In this document: in pieces, positions 9,208 to 17,669 of the stretch
Layout of the letters: each line of letters opens with the position of its first letter
Position numbering within the stretch: the stretch's first letter is position 1
Assembly (NCBI RefSeq): GCF_013214815.1
Contig: NZ_JABSPU010000002.1
Span: 1 to 64,000, forward strand
Origin: Gilvibacter sp.
Lineage (GTDB): Bacteria > Bacteroidota > Bacteroidia > Flavobacteriales > Flavobacteriaceae
Direction: 5' to 3'
Length of the DNA stretch: 64,000 bases
Made by a program: the position numbers and the translations under genes
The notes under the pieces: generated by a model
The model's input: the letters and a program-made list of their open reading frames with translations, nothing else
Told to the model about the DNA's origin: nothing
Databases searched by the model: none

Positions 9208-9843
9208 TCACAACAGCTCGTTTTCAAGAGCGATCTTGATGATCCCCACACTGTTTTTAGCCCCGAGCTTACTCATCAAATTCATGCGATGGGTCTCTAC
9301 GGTCTTTGGACTGATAAAGAGCTTTTCTGAGATCTCTTTAGTGGTTAATTCCTCAGCAATGGCTTGCAAAACTTCTTGTTCCCTGCGAGTGAGTTTTGGG
9401 ATCAGTTGATTTCTTGAGTTGGATTTGGTATCGTTGAGCAGCAAGCGTTTCTGCAGATCCTTTTGCAGATAGATCTCTCCGGAAAGCACGGCCTTTAAAG
9501 CAGAAATGAGCTCCAGTTTATCGGTATTTTTAAGCAAATATCCATGAACTCCGTTTTTGAGCATCCGCTTGACAAAAGAAAGGTCTTCAAAATTGGTCAG
9601 GGCAATGATCTTGAGTTCCGGTTGCTGCTGCAGGAGTTTTTTGCTCAATGAGATTCCGTCCAGATCTGGCAGATTTATATCCAGTAGCAAAACCTCAGCC
9701 TCTGAAGAAGCTAAGCCCTGCAAGGTCTGCTCCGCAGTAGAAAAACCAGCTACCACATTGACCTCCTCAGTATCGCTCAGCATGCTTTTAATGCCTTGCA
9801 AAACCAATTGATGATCATCTGTAATGGCGATTTTAATACTCAT
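9208..9843 (-). CDS. NarL/LuxR-family response regulator
   Basis: This 211-residue cytoplasmic regulator has a receiver domain at residues 1-120, with acidic pocket Asp9/Asp10 and phospho-acceptor Asp55 (in LLLDINLPD), and a LuxR-type helix-turn-helix at about 145-211 (LTRREQEVL through KTVETHR). It starts at ATG 9843, overlapping the end of the histidine kinase gene by 11 bp, so the two form a coupled two-component pair. The kinase would phosphorylate Asp55 and the regulator would then bind DNA as a dimer. Targets cannot be read from the sequence. The fibre-protein gene at the head of the same unit is a candidate. Confidence 0.92.
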   Translation of the reverse strand: MSIKIAITDDHQLVLQGIKSMLSDTEEVNVVAGFSTAEQTLQGLASSEAEVLLLDINLPDLDGISLSKKLLQQQPELKIIALTNFEDLSFVKRMLKNGVHGYLLKNTDKLELISALKAVLSGEIYLQKDLQKRLLLNDTKSNSRNQLIPKLTRREQEVLQAIAEELTTKEISEKLFISPKTVETHRMNLMSKLGAKNSVGIIKIALENELL

Positions 9844-11779
9844 CGAGTTCGCGGGTGTCTATTTCAAAAGTAAAGGAAGTTCCTTTTTGGTTGGAAACAA
9901 AATCAACATTGGCGTTAAGATAATCAATCCGTGAATTAATATTAGAAAGGCCAATTCCATCACCAGATATCTCATCTCGGTCAAAACCAATACCGTCATC
10001 CTCAACGGTGACTTGAAGGCCGTTCTCTTGATAGCTGATCTGCACATCAATCTCGGTAGCCTGAGCATGTTTCACCCCATTGGCCACCAGCTCTTGGATG
10101 ATCCTCAATACATTCACCTCAGCCTTTTTGGGCAGTTGAAATTCACTTCCTAAAGATTGAAAGTTGATCTGTACTTGATGAGCGGCATTCATGCTTTCGC
10201 AATAGGCTTGCGCAGCTTCTTTTAGGCTAAAGTTCTCCAAAGCAGGCGGCACCAAATTGTGAGAGATCGCACGGACTTGCTTGCAGGAATCGTCAATCAT
10301 CGTGATAGCCTCTTTGATGACCTTGTTGTTCATTTCTATCAAGGTCGATAGCTTGTATTTAATGGCGGACAAATCTCCATTTACCCCATCATGTAGCTCT
10401 TTAGCGATTCTAAAACGCTCCTTCTCCTCTCCTTCAATAAGGGCTTCCAAGGATTTGATCTGATACTCCCGCTTTAAGGTGAGAAGTTCCTGATCCTTTC
10501 GTTTTTGTTTCTGACGGTAGATCAACCAAATCAACAAAGCGGCCACAGCTAAAAATCCAACGGCGCCAATCAAGTAATTTTGAAGCGTCCGCTTTTTTTG
10601 AATCTCCGTTTCCTGCTGATTCAAGGCAAGCTGTTGGGTAGCAATTTCTTTGTCTTTTTTGGTGGATTCATATTTGACTTGAAGCTCATTGATGTTGCGC
10701 ATCCGATCCTCTTCAAAAATACTGTCCTTGTACTGCGTGAAATCTTCAAAATGACTTAAGGCCAAACCAAACTGGCCTTGCTTTTTGTACAATTGGGAGA
10801 GGTTGGAATGAATTTCCATGGTCACCTTTTTGGAATCTGTCTGATAATTCAAAGCCTCTTGCAAGTTCTTTTTACTGGCGGAAAAATCCCCCAACAAATA
10901 ATAAGCCCTTCCTAAATTGGTCAATACTCTAGAAAGATCCGTAGTGAAATTATTCGCTTCAAAAATGCTCTTGGCTTGCTCGTAATAGACAATGGCTTCC
11001 TGATACTTGCCCTGTTCTTGAAGCACAAGACCAATATTCTCGCTGTTTATACCCAAACCCCAATTGTTATCGGTGGCTTTGTCAATTTCCCGAGCCTTGA
11101 GGTAGTATTCCATAGCCAACTCATAGCGCTTTTGATTGGAGTAGGTCAAAGCCAGGTTGCCATAAACGTTGGGCAGGTTTACCGAGTCTTTGTCCGCTTC
11201 GTGAATTTCGATGGCCCGCTCATAATTGGCAATGGCATCTTCATATTTACCCAAATCTGCATAAGTGATTCCTATGCTGTTTAAAGTAAGTCCCATGCCT
11301 TTTCGATGCTCCAAAGCCTCGTATACATCTAGAATCCTCAGATATACCTCCAAGCCTTCGTCATAATCTCCTTTTAGAGAATAGATCACGGCCTTTTGGA
11401 AAAGGTTGTTGGCTATGCTTAGCGAGTCCTGCTGTTGTTCTGCGTAATTTAAGGATTGCTCAATATGAATGAGGCCTTGCTGATAGTCTCCTTGAAGTCG
11501 ATGGAGCACAGCAATTCTATAGTTTGCTCGAGCGATCTGCTCCGCATCCTTTAACTCGGTAAATAGAGCCAAAGAGGTGTCCAGGTGTTTTTGGGCGAGC
11601 AGATTGTCACTCATCAGACTCAACCAGGCAAACTTACCGTGGGCGCTGGCTACAGCCGCCTTGTCTTGTGAAGTTCGAATGACCAAAAGCAAACTGTCTT
11701 TTGGACTCTGGTTTTGCCCCTGAGCGCTAACAAGCATAAGCAGCCAGAGGGCGAGAAAAAATTGCTTTTTCAAATTCAA
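9833..11779 (-). CDS. TPR-domain sensor histidine kinase (HisKA_3 type)
   Basis: This 648-residue membrane kinase has a signal peptide at residues 1-22, about seven TPR repeats at about 60-345, a coiled segment, one transmembrane helix at about 402-421, a HisKA_3 dimerisation helix with His463 (in KELHDG) and a HATPase domain with N-box ELVANGVKH and G-boxes DDGIGF and GIGLSN. The TPR region is predicted to be periplasmic and probably senses a protein or peptide. It is the NarL-type partner of the following response regulator (11-bp overlap). The fibre-protein gene ends 20 bp upstream on the same strand, suggesting co-transcription. The architecture is common in flavobacteria. Confidence 0.92.
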   Translation of the reverse strand: MNLKKQFFLALWLLMLVSAQGQNQSPKDSLLLVIRTSQDKAAVASAHGKFAWLSLMSDNLLAQKHLDTSLALFTELKDAEQIARANYRIAVLHRLQGDYQQGLIHIEQSLNYAEQQQDSLSIANNLFQKAVIYSLKGDYDEGLEVYLRILDVYEALEHRKGMGLTLNSIGITYADLGKYEDAIANYERAIEIHEADKDSVNLPNVYGNLALTYSNQKRYELAMEYYLKAREIDKATDNNWGLGINSENIGLVLQEQGKYQEAIVYYEQAKSIFEANNFTTDLSRVLTNLGRAYYLLGDFSASKKNLQEALNYQTDSKKVTMEIHSNLSQLYKKQGQFGLALSHFEDFTQYKDSIFEEDRMRNINELQVKYESTKKDKEIATQQLALNQQETEIQKKRTLQNYLIGAVGFLAVAALLIWLIYRQKQKRKDQELLTLKREYQIKSLEALIEGEEKERFRIAKELHDGVNGDLSAIKYKLSTLIEMNNKVIKEAITMIDDSCKQVRAISHNLVPPALENFSLKEAAQAYCESMNAAHQVQINFQSLGSEFQLPKKAEVNVLRIIQELVANGVKHAQATEIDVQISYQENGLQVTVEDDGIGFDRDEISGDGIGLSNINSRIDYLNANVDFVSNQKGTSFTFEIDTRELDEY

Positions 11780-11798
11780 TTCAAAGGAGGTTAGTTGA

Positions 11799-14426
11799 TC
11801 AATCGTTTTCTAAAAGTAGTTTAATCTGCTGAATTTCACGCCTTAGGGCTTCAATCTCTGCCGCTTGCTCATCAATGATGGCCTGCTGTTCTTGCACCGC
11901 CTTAACTATAGGCACCACAAATTCCGAATAGCGCAGAGCATAAGGTTGGTCTGGCTGTTGGGGAGTGATCACCCCGTGAAAGTCAAAGCCTGTAGCCTGA
12001 GCAGCGGCCTCTACCTCTTGAGCAATAAACCCGGTTTGCACCTCAGCCGCCTTCAAGCCTTCGGCATTGCGTAGCCGAAGACTGTCTGGCGTTTTCTCAA
12101 AGCGCGCAATGGCATCCATATCGTAATTATAGCTTACCGGACGCAGTCTTTTAATGAACTCCAGACCAACAATATCTTCCCTGATATTGGTCTTTACGCG
12201 TCCATCAGAAAACACGGACCAGTTAGCATTTCCCCCAATGATTGCGATACTGGCATTGCCCAAGCGCACTTGATTTGATGTGTTTGGCTGGGCGTTGTAG
12301 CCTAAGGCCGTGGTATTCGTATAAGACGTTGTAGAACCACTAGCACCATACCCTAAAGCAGTATTGTTGCTTGTTGTTGTATTATTCTGAAGGGCTCCAT
12401 AGCCAAGGGCTGTGTTGTTAGTTCCTGAGGTGTTTTGATGTAACGAATAATGTCCAACGGCCGAGTTTGATGACCCAGAGAGATTATTCTCTAAGGCTCT
12501 TCTGCCAAAAGCTGAATTACTCACACCATCTATATTACTCGATAGGCTTAGACTACCAAAGGCCGAATTATAAGCTCCACTGGTGTTATTTCTCAAGCTC
12601 CAATAGCCCATTCCGGTATTAGAGTTGACCGTACCATCATCGTTTTGACCAGCCGTTTCGCCAATGAATATGGAAGACCCGGAAGAATTAGATCTTCCGT
12701 CAGCAAGATCATTGACCTCTTCTACTTCTGTTGCAGAACTAATGATATTCACCCACGAGGTAGTGCTGTTGTCCCAGTAGTAAAAGGAATTGTCTGTATT
12801 TAGAAAGACCAACATTCCGTTCTGGTTAGCTCCTGGGTTGGTGGAAGGAAAGGCATCGATTCTCGGGAGCAAAAAGCCATCGGTTGTGCTCGGTGAAGCA
12901 GCATTGCTGGCCTCTAGGTCCAATTTGGCATAGGGCGAGGTGGTTCCGATACCTACACGTCCGTCTTTGAGCCAGGTCATGCGAATACCTTCGTTACCTG
13001 AGAATCCACGAGACCATAAATAGAATTTATCTGGCGAACCGTCGTATTCAAACTCGAATCCAAAATCACCACTGGTCCCGCGTTCAAATAGTTTTAAAGA
13101 GGATTCAAAACCAAAAGGAGTTACCACCGCCAGACCGGCATCTGTAGACTTCTCAACTTCCGCATCGCCATTGATTCTTAAAAAGTCATTTTCAAATTCA
13201 CCGTAAATCAAAGGTGTAGTGCTACTGGAGTTCTCTATATACAGTCTGTTGCTGTTCCCTTCATCATATCCAGCCTGATAGCCGATAAAAACGCTCCCGC
13301 TTTTGGTATCGTCTCCATTAGATCCAGTTTCATATCCCACAAATACATTGTTGTCCCCAACTGTTGCACGACCTGCATTATAACCTAAGGCCAAGTTGCC
13401 ACTACCCGTAGTATTTTCTAACAGACTATTGTTTCCTATAGCAGTGTTTGACAAACCCGTGGTATTACTGAAAAGCGTCTGATTGCCCATGGCAGTGTTA
13501 TAATAGCCGGTAGTGTTAGTCTCTAATGCTTGATTTCCTATTGCCGTATTTCTTCGACCGTTAGTATTATTAGCCAAAGCGTAATAGCCAATAGCTGTGT
13601 TTCTAAAACCAGTGGTATTATCGTTCATCGCTCGAAAGCCTAATACAGCATTAGCCTCACCGGTTGTATTACTTGTTAATGAGTACGCCCCAATGGTGGT
13701 ATTAAAGATACCTGTTGAATTTTGCCTTAATGACTCTATCCCGACCGCAGTATTTGCAGTTCCAGTGGTATTAAAGTACATGGATTGTCTACCAATCGCA
13801 GTATTACCGGTCGCCGTTGTATTTGATCGCAAAGCACTTGACCCAATTGCAGTATTATCACTACCTGTAGTTTGACTCCATAGTGCTCTATAGCCAAGAC
13901 CCGTATTCCTACTCCCTGTGGAATTGTTTTGTAAGCTGCTATAGCCAAAAGCACTATTGGCAAACCCGCTGGTGTTGAGTTGTATTGCGTTAAATCCAAT
14001 CCCAACATTCTGATTGTTGGTTCCGTCATCGTTTGAACCAGAATCTACCCCAAGGAATATAGACGAACCATCATTAGTGCCATCATTGTCGGACACCCCA
14101 TCGGTTAGATCATTTATTTGCTGAATGGAACTCCCCGAGACCACATCCCAATTAGAGCTGCCGTTGTTCCAAAAGTAAAATCCCTTGGTTACGCTACCAT
14201 TACCAGTGGCATATACGAGCATACCGTCTTGGGCGGCGGCTGGATTAGTGGTTGGGAATTCATCTACTTTGGGAATTAGTAATCCGTCGGTGTTGGCCGG
14301 GCTGGCCACATTAGAGGCTTGGATCTCAAGCGAAGCATTGGGCGTAGTTGTCCCAATGCCCACTTGAGCCACGTGAGTGTAGGTAGAAAGGAGGGCAAAA
14401 AAAAGTATGAGATTGAGCGGTTTCAT
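11799..14426 (-). CDS. Exported fibre-like protein with 17-residue repeats and C-terminal S74 intramolecular chaperone domain
   Basis: This 875-residue protein has a signal peptide (1-20) and two similar halves. Each half begins with VGIGTT and a beta domain (about 22-97 and 492-563), followed by 17-residue repeats of the pattern NTAIGxxALxxNTTGxx: 13 copies from residue 140 to 360, and about six from 604 to 705. This resembles YadA-type head repeats, which fold as stacked beta rolls. The end matches peptidase S74 (tail-fibre chaperone), with Ser741-Asp742 in FSDGRVKTNI as the self-cleavage dyad, and finishes in a coiled coil that would trimerise. I infer a trimeric surface fibre matured by self-cleavage. 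It heads a unit with a TPR kinase and response regulator. The repeats are encoded by variable codons, so they are not recent DNA duplications. Confidence 0.8.
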   Translation of the reverse strand: MKPLNLILFFALLSTYTHVAQVGIGTTTPNASLEIQASNVASPANTDGLLIPKVDEFPTTNPAAAQDGMLVYATGNGSVTKGFYFWNNGSSNWDVVSGSSIQQINDLTDGVSDNDGTNDGSSIFLGVDSGSNDDGTNNQNVGIGFNAIQLNTSGFANSAFGYSSLQNNSTGSRNTGLGYRALWSQTTGSDNTAIGSSALRSNTTATGNTAIGRQSMYFNTTGTANTAVGIESLRQNSTGIFNTTIGAYSLTSNTTGEANAVLGFRAMNDNTTGFRNTAIGYYALANNTNGRRNTAIGNQALETNTTGYYNTAMGNQTLFSNTTGLSNTAIGNNSLLENTTGSGNLALGYNAGRATVGDNNVFVGYETGSNGDDTKSGSVFIGYQAGYDEGNSNRLYIENSSSTTPLIYGEFENDFLRINGDAEVEKSTDAGLAVVTPFGFESSLKLFERGTSGDFGFEFEYDGSPDKFYLWSRGFSGNEGIRMTWLKDGRVGIGTTSPYAKLDLEASNAASPSTTDGFLLPRIDAFPSTNPGANQNGMLVFLNTDNSFYYWDNSTTSWVNIISSATEVEEVNDLADGRSNSSGSSIFIGETAGQNDDGTVNSNTGMGYWSLRNNTSGAYNSAFGSLSLSSNIDGVSNSAFGRRALENNLSGSSNSAVGHYSLHQNTSGTNNTALGYGALQNNTTTSNNTALGYGASGSTTSYTNTTALGYNAQPNTSNQVRLGNASIAIIGGNANWSVFSDGRVKTNIREDIVGLEFIKRLRPVSYNYDMDAIARFEKTPDSLRLRNAEGLKAAEVQTGFIAQEVEAAAQATGFDFHGVITPQQPDQPYALRYSEFVVPIVKAVQEQQAIIDEQAAEIEALRREIQQIKLLLEND
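12314..12617 (-). repeat. 51-bp coding repeats, second block of the fibre gene
   Basis: About six consecutive 51-bp units encode 17-residue NxAxG repeats (residues 604-705). They are recognisable at protein level and diverged at DNA level. Confidence 0.75.
13349..14009 (-). repeat. 51-bp coding repeats, first block of the fibre gene
   Basis: Thirteen 51-bp units encode 17-residue NTAIG repeats (residues 140-360). Their spacing is perfectly regular, with no length change until the last unit (16 residues). This block is a likely site of copy-number variation between strains. Confidence 0.8.
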
Positions 14427-14487
14427 AACTGTGATTTCATTGGTTATTTTGCTGTTTGCAAGCTATTTAAACCACTTGATCCCGCTT

Positions 14488-14529
14488 TCAGGGCATACCC
14501 TTGAAATTAAAATTCAGGGTATTCCCTGA
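14488..14529. repeat. Long imperfect inverted repeat between the CPBP and fibre genes
   Basis: TCAGGGCATACCCTTGAA (14488-14505) and TTCAGGGTATTCCCTGA (14513-14529) pair over about 17 bp with one mismatch and one bulge around a 7-nt AT-rich loop. There is no adjacent T-run, so it is not a clear intrinsic terminator. It could be an RNA hairpin in the fibre leader or a processing site. Confidence 0.45.
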
Positions 14530-14555
14530 GATGATCAGAACTTGAATTTAGGTCC

Positions 14556-15266
14556 TTACTTTTTCTGCGGATGGACTCCAGGCATCCACCCCATATTGAA
14601 TAAAACTTTAAGACTTAAAAAAGTCAAAACAGTCGGCACTAAACCTCTGAATATCGAATAGAAACTGGCCAAGGGATCCAAAAGTTCCTGCTTTGATACT
14701 TCTGAAAAGAGCAGTTCTCCGTACGGCTGCGCCTCATAGAAACAGGCCATTAAGAGGTTGTAACCCATATGAAAGCCAAGTCCTAAATACATGGAACGGG
14801 TCTTAGAGAACGCATAGGCCCATACATAACCGGTAAAGCCCGTGATAACAATAACGTAGGCAATGAGTATCGACCGATCCTCCAATATCCCATAGGAGAA
14901 CACGTGATAGACCCCAAAACAGAGTGCAGATATCCACAAAGCCCCTTGCGAGCCCAATCGCCTTAAAAGAACATAAAGCAAAGCGCCTCTAAAGACCAGA
15001 TCTTCAGTAAGTGCGGAGCGCCAATGATAATAGAATGCCTCTGCAAAGGTCTTTAGATCAAACTCCGTGCGCTGCCACTGGACGGATTGCACAGCAGTTT
15101 CTATCCCAATAAGAACCAGACAACTCATCACTAAAATTGTCAAACCAAGACCAAACTGGATCAAGCGGTCTTTGTTTGGTATTAACCCAAGCGCGCTTAA
15201 GTTCTCCTTCTCAATAAGGTATAGGAGCCCCCAAGAGATCAATAGTAAGACTAATAATCCAAGCAT
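14556..15266 (-). CDS. CPBP family intramembrane protease-like protein
   Basis: This 236-residue multi-pass membrane protein has about six to seven helices. The CPBP (Abi/CAAX-protease-like) motif appears as TEDLVFRG (Glu88, Asp89, Arg93), with the later FxxxH (FGVYH, His121) and GFHMGYN motifs in place. The second Glu of the usual EE pair is Asp here, so activity may be altered or absent. Members act as intramembrane metallo-type glutamate proteases or as immunity and maturation factors. It lies 23 bp after the XRE/DUF4870 gene on the same strand and is probably in its operon. Confidence 0.8.
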   Translation of the reverse strand: MLGLLVLLLISWGLLYLIEKENLSALGLIPNKDRLIQFGLGLTILVMSCLVLIGIETAVQSVQWQRTEFDLKTFAEAFYYHWRSALTEDLVFRGALLYVLLRRLGSQGALWISALCFGVYHVFSYGILEDRSILIAYVIVITGFTGYVWAYAFSKTRSMYLGLGFHMGYNLLMACFYEAQPYGELLFSEVSKQELLDPLASFYSIFRGLVPTVLTFLSLKVLFNMGWMPGVHPQKK

Positions 15267-15289
15267 AATAATTGACTATCTGATGTGTG

Positions 15290-15859
15290 TTATTGGTTCT
15301 TTTTTTTGAGGAAGGGAATGGACAGCGGATAATAATAGGTTCCAGATTCCATAGCGGAGAGCGTGGAACGAATAGAGAAGACTAAAGCAATAAGTGCAAT
15401 GAACCCAGTAATGAAAAAATTAAGCCCAGGCAGTGCAAAAAATAGTAAAAGTGATATCAAGATCAACAGACTCATGCTCGCGTGAAAATTGATCACTGCA
15501 CGGCCGTGGGTATCGTAAATGGGGTTCTGATCGGCCTTATTGATCCAAATAAATAAAGGAAACAAAATGTTAGCCAGCGGAATGATCAACCCAAAGAATG
15601 GAGAAGCGTGAAGCAAGAGCATCCATTTGCGATTGATGGGTTCTTCTTTGGGATTGTCCAAAACCAATAGATCATCAACCTCAACCTCTAATCCAACCGC
15701 GAGAAGTTTTACGGTCTGTAAATGCGGTTGCACTTCACCCTTTTCAATACGTTGAATGGTACGCACACCCACGGTGGTTCTATCCGCCAACTCATCTTGG
15801 GTGTAGCCTTTGAGTTTTCGGTGGTACAGGAGGTTTTCTTGTAGACTTGCTCGTTTCAT
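15290..15859 (-). CDS. XRE-family regulator fused to DUF4870-like membrane domain
   Basis: This 189-residue protein has an N-terminal XRE helix-turn-helix at about 6-60 (YTQDELADRTTVG then RTIQRIEKG) and a hydrophobic C-terminal part (about 80-175) with about four helices and the inward HGRAVINFH-type motif of DUF4870/Tic20-like proteins. It would be a membrane-tethered DNA-binding protein. The following gene encodes a CPBP intramembrane protease, so the regulator could be released or modified by its neighbour, but that is speculation. A TACATTTG -7 box lies 20 bp upstream of its ATG. Confidence 0.8.
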   Translation of the reverse strand: MKRASLQENLLYHRKLKGYTQDELADRTTVGVRTIQRIEKGEVQPHLQTVKLLAVGLEVEVDDLLVLDNPKEEPINRKWMLLLHASPFFGLIIPLANILFPLFIWINKADQNPIYDTHGRAVINFHASMSLLILISLLLFFALPGLNFFITGFIALIALVFSIRSTLSAMESGTYYYPLSIPFLKKKNQ

Positions 15860-15878
15860 GTTTTGTTTGTTGATACTG

Positions 15879-15886
15879 CAAATGTA
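15879..15886 (-). promoter_or_regulatory. -7 box of the XRE/CPBP unit
   Basis: TACATTTG on the minus strand (15886-15879) matches TAnnTTTG, 19 bp before the ATG at 15859. No convincing -33 element is visible. Confidence 0.4.
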
Positions 15887-15998
15887 AGCGGAACTGCTGG
15901 TAATTTACCCGCCATTTAAATGTCACCTAGCTGTCATCTGCTGTGTTTATAGGGGATTACGACCCTATTTTGAACACTCTTCAAAGAATTGGCCAGGT

Positions 15999-16028
15999 TT
16001 TGATTGGACAGAGATTTTAATATCTTTA
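15999..16028 (+). promoter_or_regulatory. Promoter of the AsmA-like gene, close to its ATG
   Basis: TTTG (15999-16002), an 18-bp spacer and TATCTTTA (16021-16028) approximate the Bacteroidota promoter. The -7 box ends only 4 bp before the ATG at 16033, so the transcript may be leaderless. Confidence 0.45.
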
Positions 16029-16032
16029 GTTC

Positions 16033-17577
16033 ATGAGCATCTTTAAAACCAGAATATTCAAGTTTGGAATCGGGCTGTTATTCTTGGTTTTAGGAGTCTA
16101 CATTTTTGCCAATAAGTATGCGCAGTCCAAAGTGGAAAATCTGCTCAGTGAAAAACTCCCACCACAGTTTGAATTAGAATATAAATCACTTTCAATCGAT
16201 ATTCTGAGTGGTTCTGCAAATCTGAATGAGGTGCTATTTCAGATCAAAAATGTAAATCTGGACAGTATTAAATCGGTTTTTCATATTGAATCTATTCAAC
16301 TCTCCGGACTTGGAATAAACGCTTTGATCCAAGGAGAGGATATTGAACTCCATCGTCTGGAAATTTCTAAACCCATTGGTTATTACACCCCAACAGTTAT
16401 TGCCAAAGACTCCACCACATCCAAAGCAAAACAACCCAATCCGCTAAAGGGAATTCGCATTGAAAATCTTGAAATTAAAGAAGCCTCCATCACGCTGCGC
16501 GAGAAAAAAACCGATAGCAGCAAGCTGATCATTGGCAATGCGGAACTTACAATTAGCGAGCTTAGTCTAGACCTACAAACAGGCCCAAAACCTAGGATCT
16601 ATTTTGAAGATTATGAAGTGGATATGGGTTCACTTTTTGTTCAGGCGAGTGAATTTGACGAATTGGAAATCGATCTGATCTCTGGCAATAAACAGCAAAC
16701 CACCCTAGAAGGAATAGCATTCAGAACGATCCCAAGCCCGCAAGAGCTCAGCAAAATGATTCCCAAAGAACGGGATCATTATGAGCTGTTGATTGATGAG
16801 TTGTCATTGCAAGAGCTCGAACTCTTTGAACCAGAATCTGATTATTCACTAAGCGCTGGATTCATTGATATAGCCGGACTTGATTTAGCGATTTATAGAG
16901 ACAAACTCCTTGCAGATGACTTCTCCTATAAGCCAACGGTGAATGAAATGATTCGGAACATTCCATGGCCTTTTAGAGTCGATAGCATGAGCATCACTCC
17001 CAAAAAGATCAATTATCAAGAACGCGTAGTTGCCGCCAATCAGGGCGGAAAACTCTTCTTTGCTGATGGCCACATTGGAATTCAAAATCTGAGCAATCAA
17101 CTTCCAGAAACTGAGGACACCGAAATAAGCATTCAAAGCCGCTTTATGGGTAAGGCAGATATTGAGGCACTTTGGACCTTCAATTCCAACAATCCGGAAG
17201 ACAGCTTTCGCTTTAGTGGAAATTGTAAGAACGTACAATTGGAGGACCTCAATGCCTTTTGTCAACCCAACTTAAACACCTTGATGGCTGGTGAGCTTAA
17301 AACCTTATTCTTTGACTTTAGCGGTGATAGTAACCAGTCTCTGGCCAAAGTAAAAGTGCGATTCAAAGATGTTGAGATTGCAGTTCTCAAGAAAAAAGAT
17401 GGTCGCCGCAATAAGTTCTTTTCTTCTATGGCCAACTTCATTGTCCGGAATAATTCAGACAATAAAAATGGAGTTTACAAAGAAGAACAGGTGACCGTTA
17501 CCCGAGACAAGACCAAATCACAGTTTAACTTTCTGTATTTGAACCTCAAAGAGTCTATGATGCGGGCGTTTTTGTAG
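16033..17577 (+). CDS. AsmA/DUF748-like envelope protein
   Basis: This 514-residue protein has an N-terminal membrane helix at about 8-26. After it comes a long beta-rich periplasmic region with alternating hydrophobic residues and repeated LEI/ELSL strands, as in AsmA-like (DUF748) proteins thought to move or organise lipids between the two membranes. No catalytic motif is visible. It is monocistronic: divergent from the XRE unit and convergent with the GH3 gene across a terminator. The family assignment rests on overall pattern, not on a diagnostic motif. Confidence 0.5.
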   Translation: MSIFKTRIFKFGIGLLFLVLGVYIFANKYAQSKVENLLSEKLPPQFELEYKSLSIDILSGSANLNEVLFQIKNVNLDSIKSVFHIESIQLSGLGINALIQGEDIELHRLEISKPIGYYTPTVIAKDSTTSKAKQPNPLKGIRIENLEIKEASITLREKKTDSSKLIIGNAELTISELSLDLQTGPKPRIYFEDYEVDMGSLFVQASEFDELEIDLISGNKQQTTLEGIAFRTIPSPQELSKMIPKERDHYELLIDELSLQELELFEPESDYSLSAGFIDIAGLDLAIYRDKLLADDFSYKPTVNEMIRNIPWPFRVDSMSITPKKINYQERVVAANQGGKLFFADGHIGIQNLSNQLPETEDTEISIQSRFMGKADIEALWTFNSNNPEDSFRFSGNCKNVQLEDLNAFCQPNLNTLMAGELKTLFFDFSGDSNQSLAKVKVRFKDVEIAVLKKKDGRRNKFFSSMANFIVRNNSDNKNGVYKEEQVTVTRDKTKSQFNFLYLNLKESMMRAFL

Positions 17578-17619
17578 TCATTGCGGCTTGATCGAATTAG
17601 CGCCCAATTCTTTCAGGAT

Positions 17620-17648
17620 AAAAAACCCGACCAAAACAGGCCGGGTTT
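17620..17648 (-). terminator. Intrinsic terminator of the GH3 gene
   Basis: ACCCGACC / GGCCGGGT stem (one mismatch) with an AAAACA loop. On the minus strand the hairpin is followed by six T residues. It lies between convergent genes and may also slow plus-strand transcription. Confidence 0.7.
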
Positions 17649-17669
17649 AATACGTCGGGAAGTCAAAAA

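Noticed and set aside
12314-14009. Regular 51-bp units taken as a CRISPR-like or satellite array
   Set aside because: The units are in frame, encode a repeated protein motif and vary at synonymous sites. There are no direct repeats with unique spacers.
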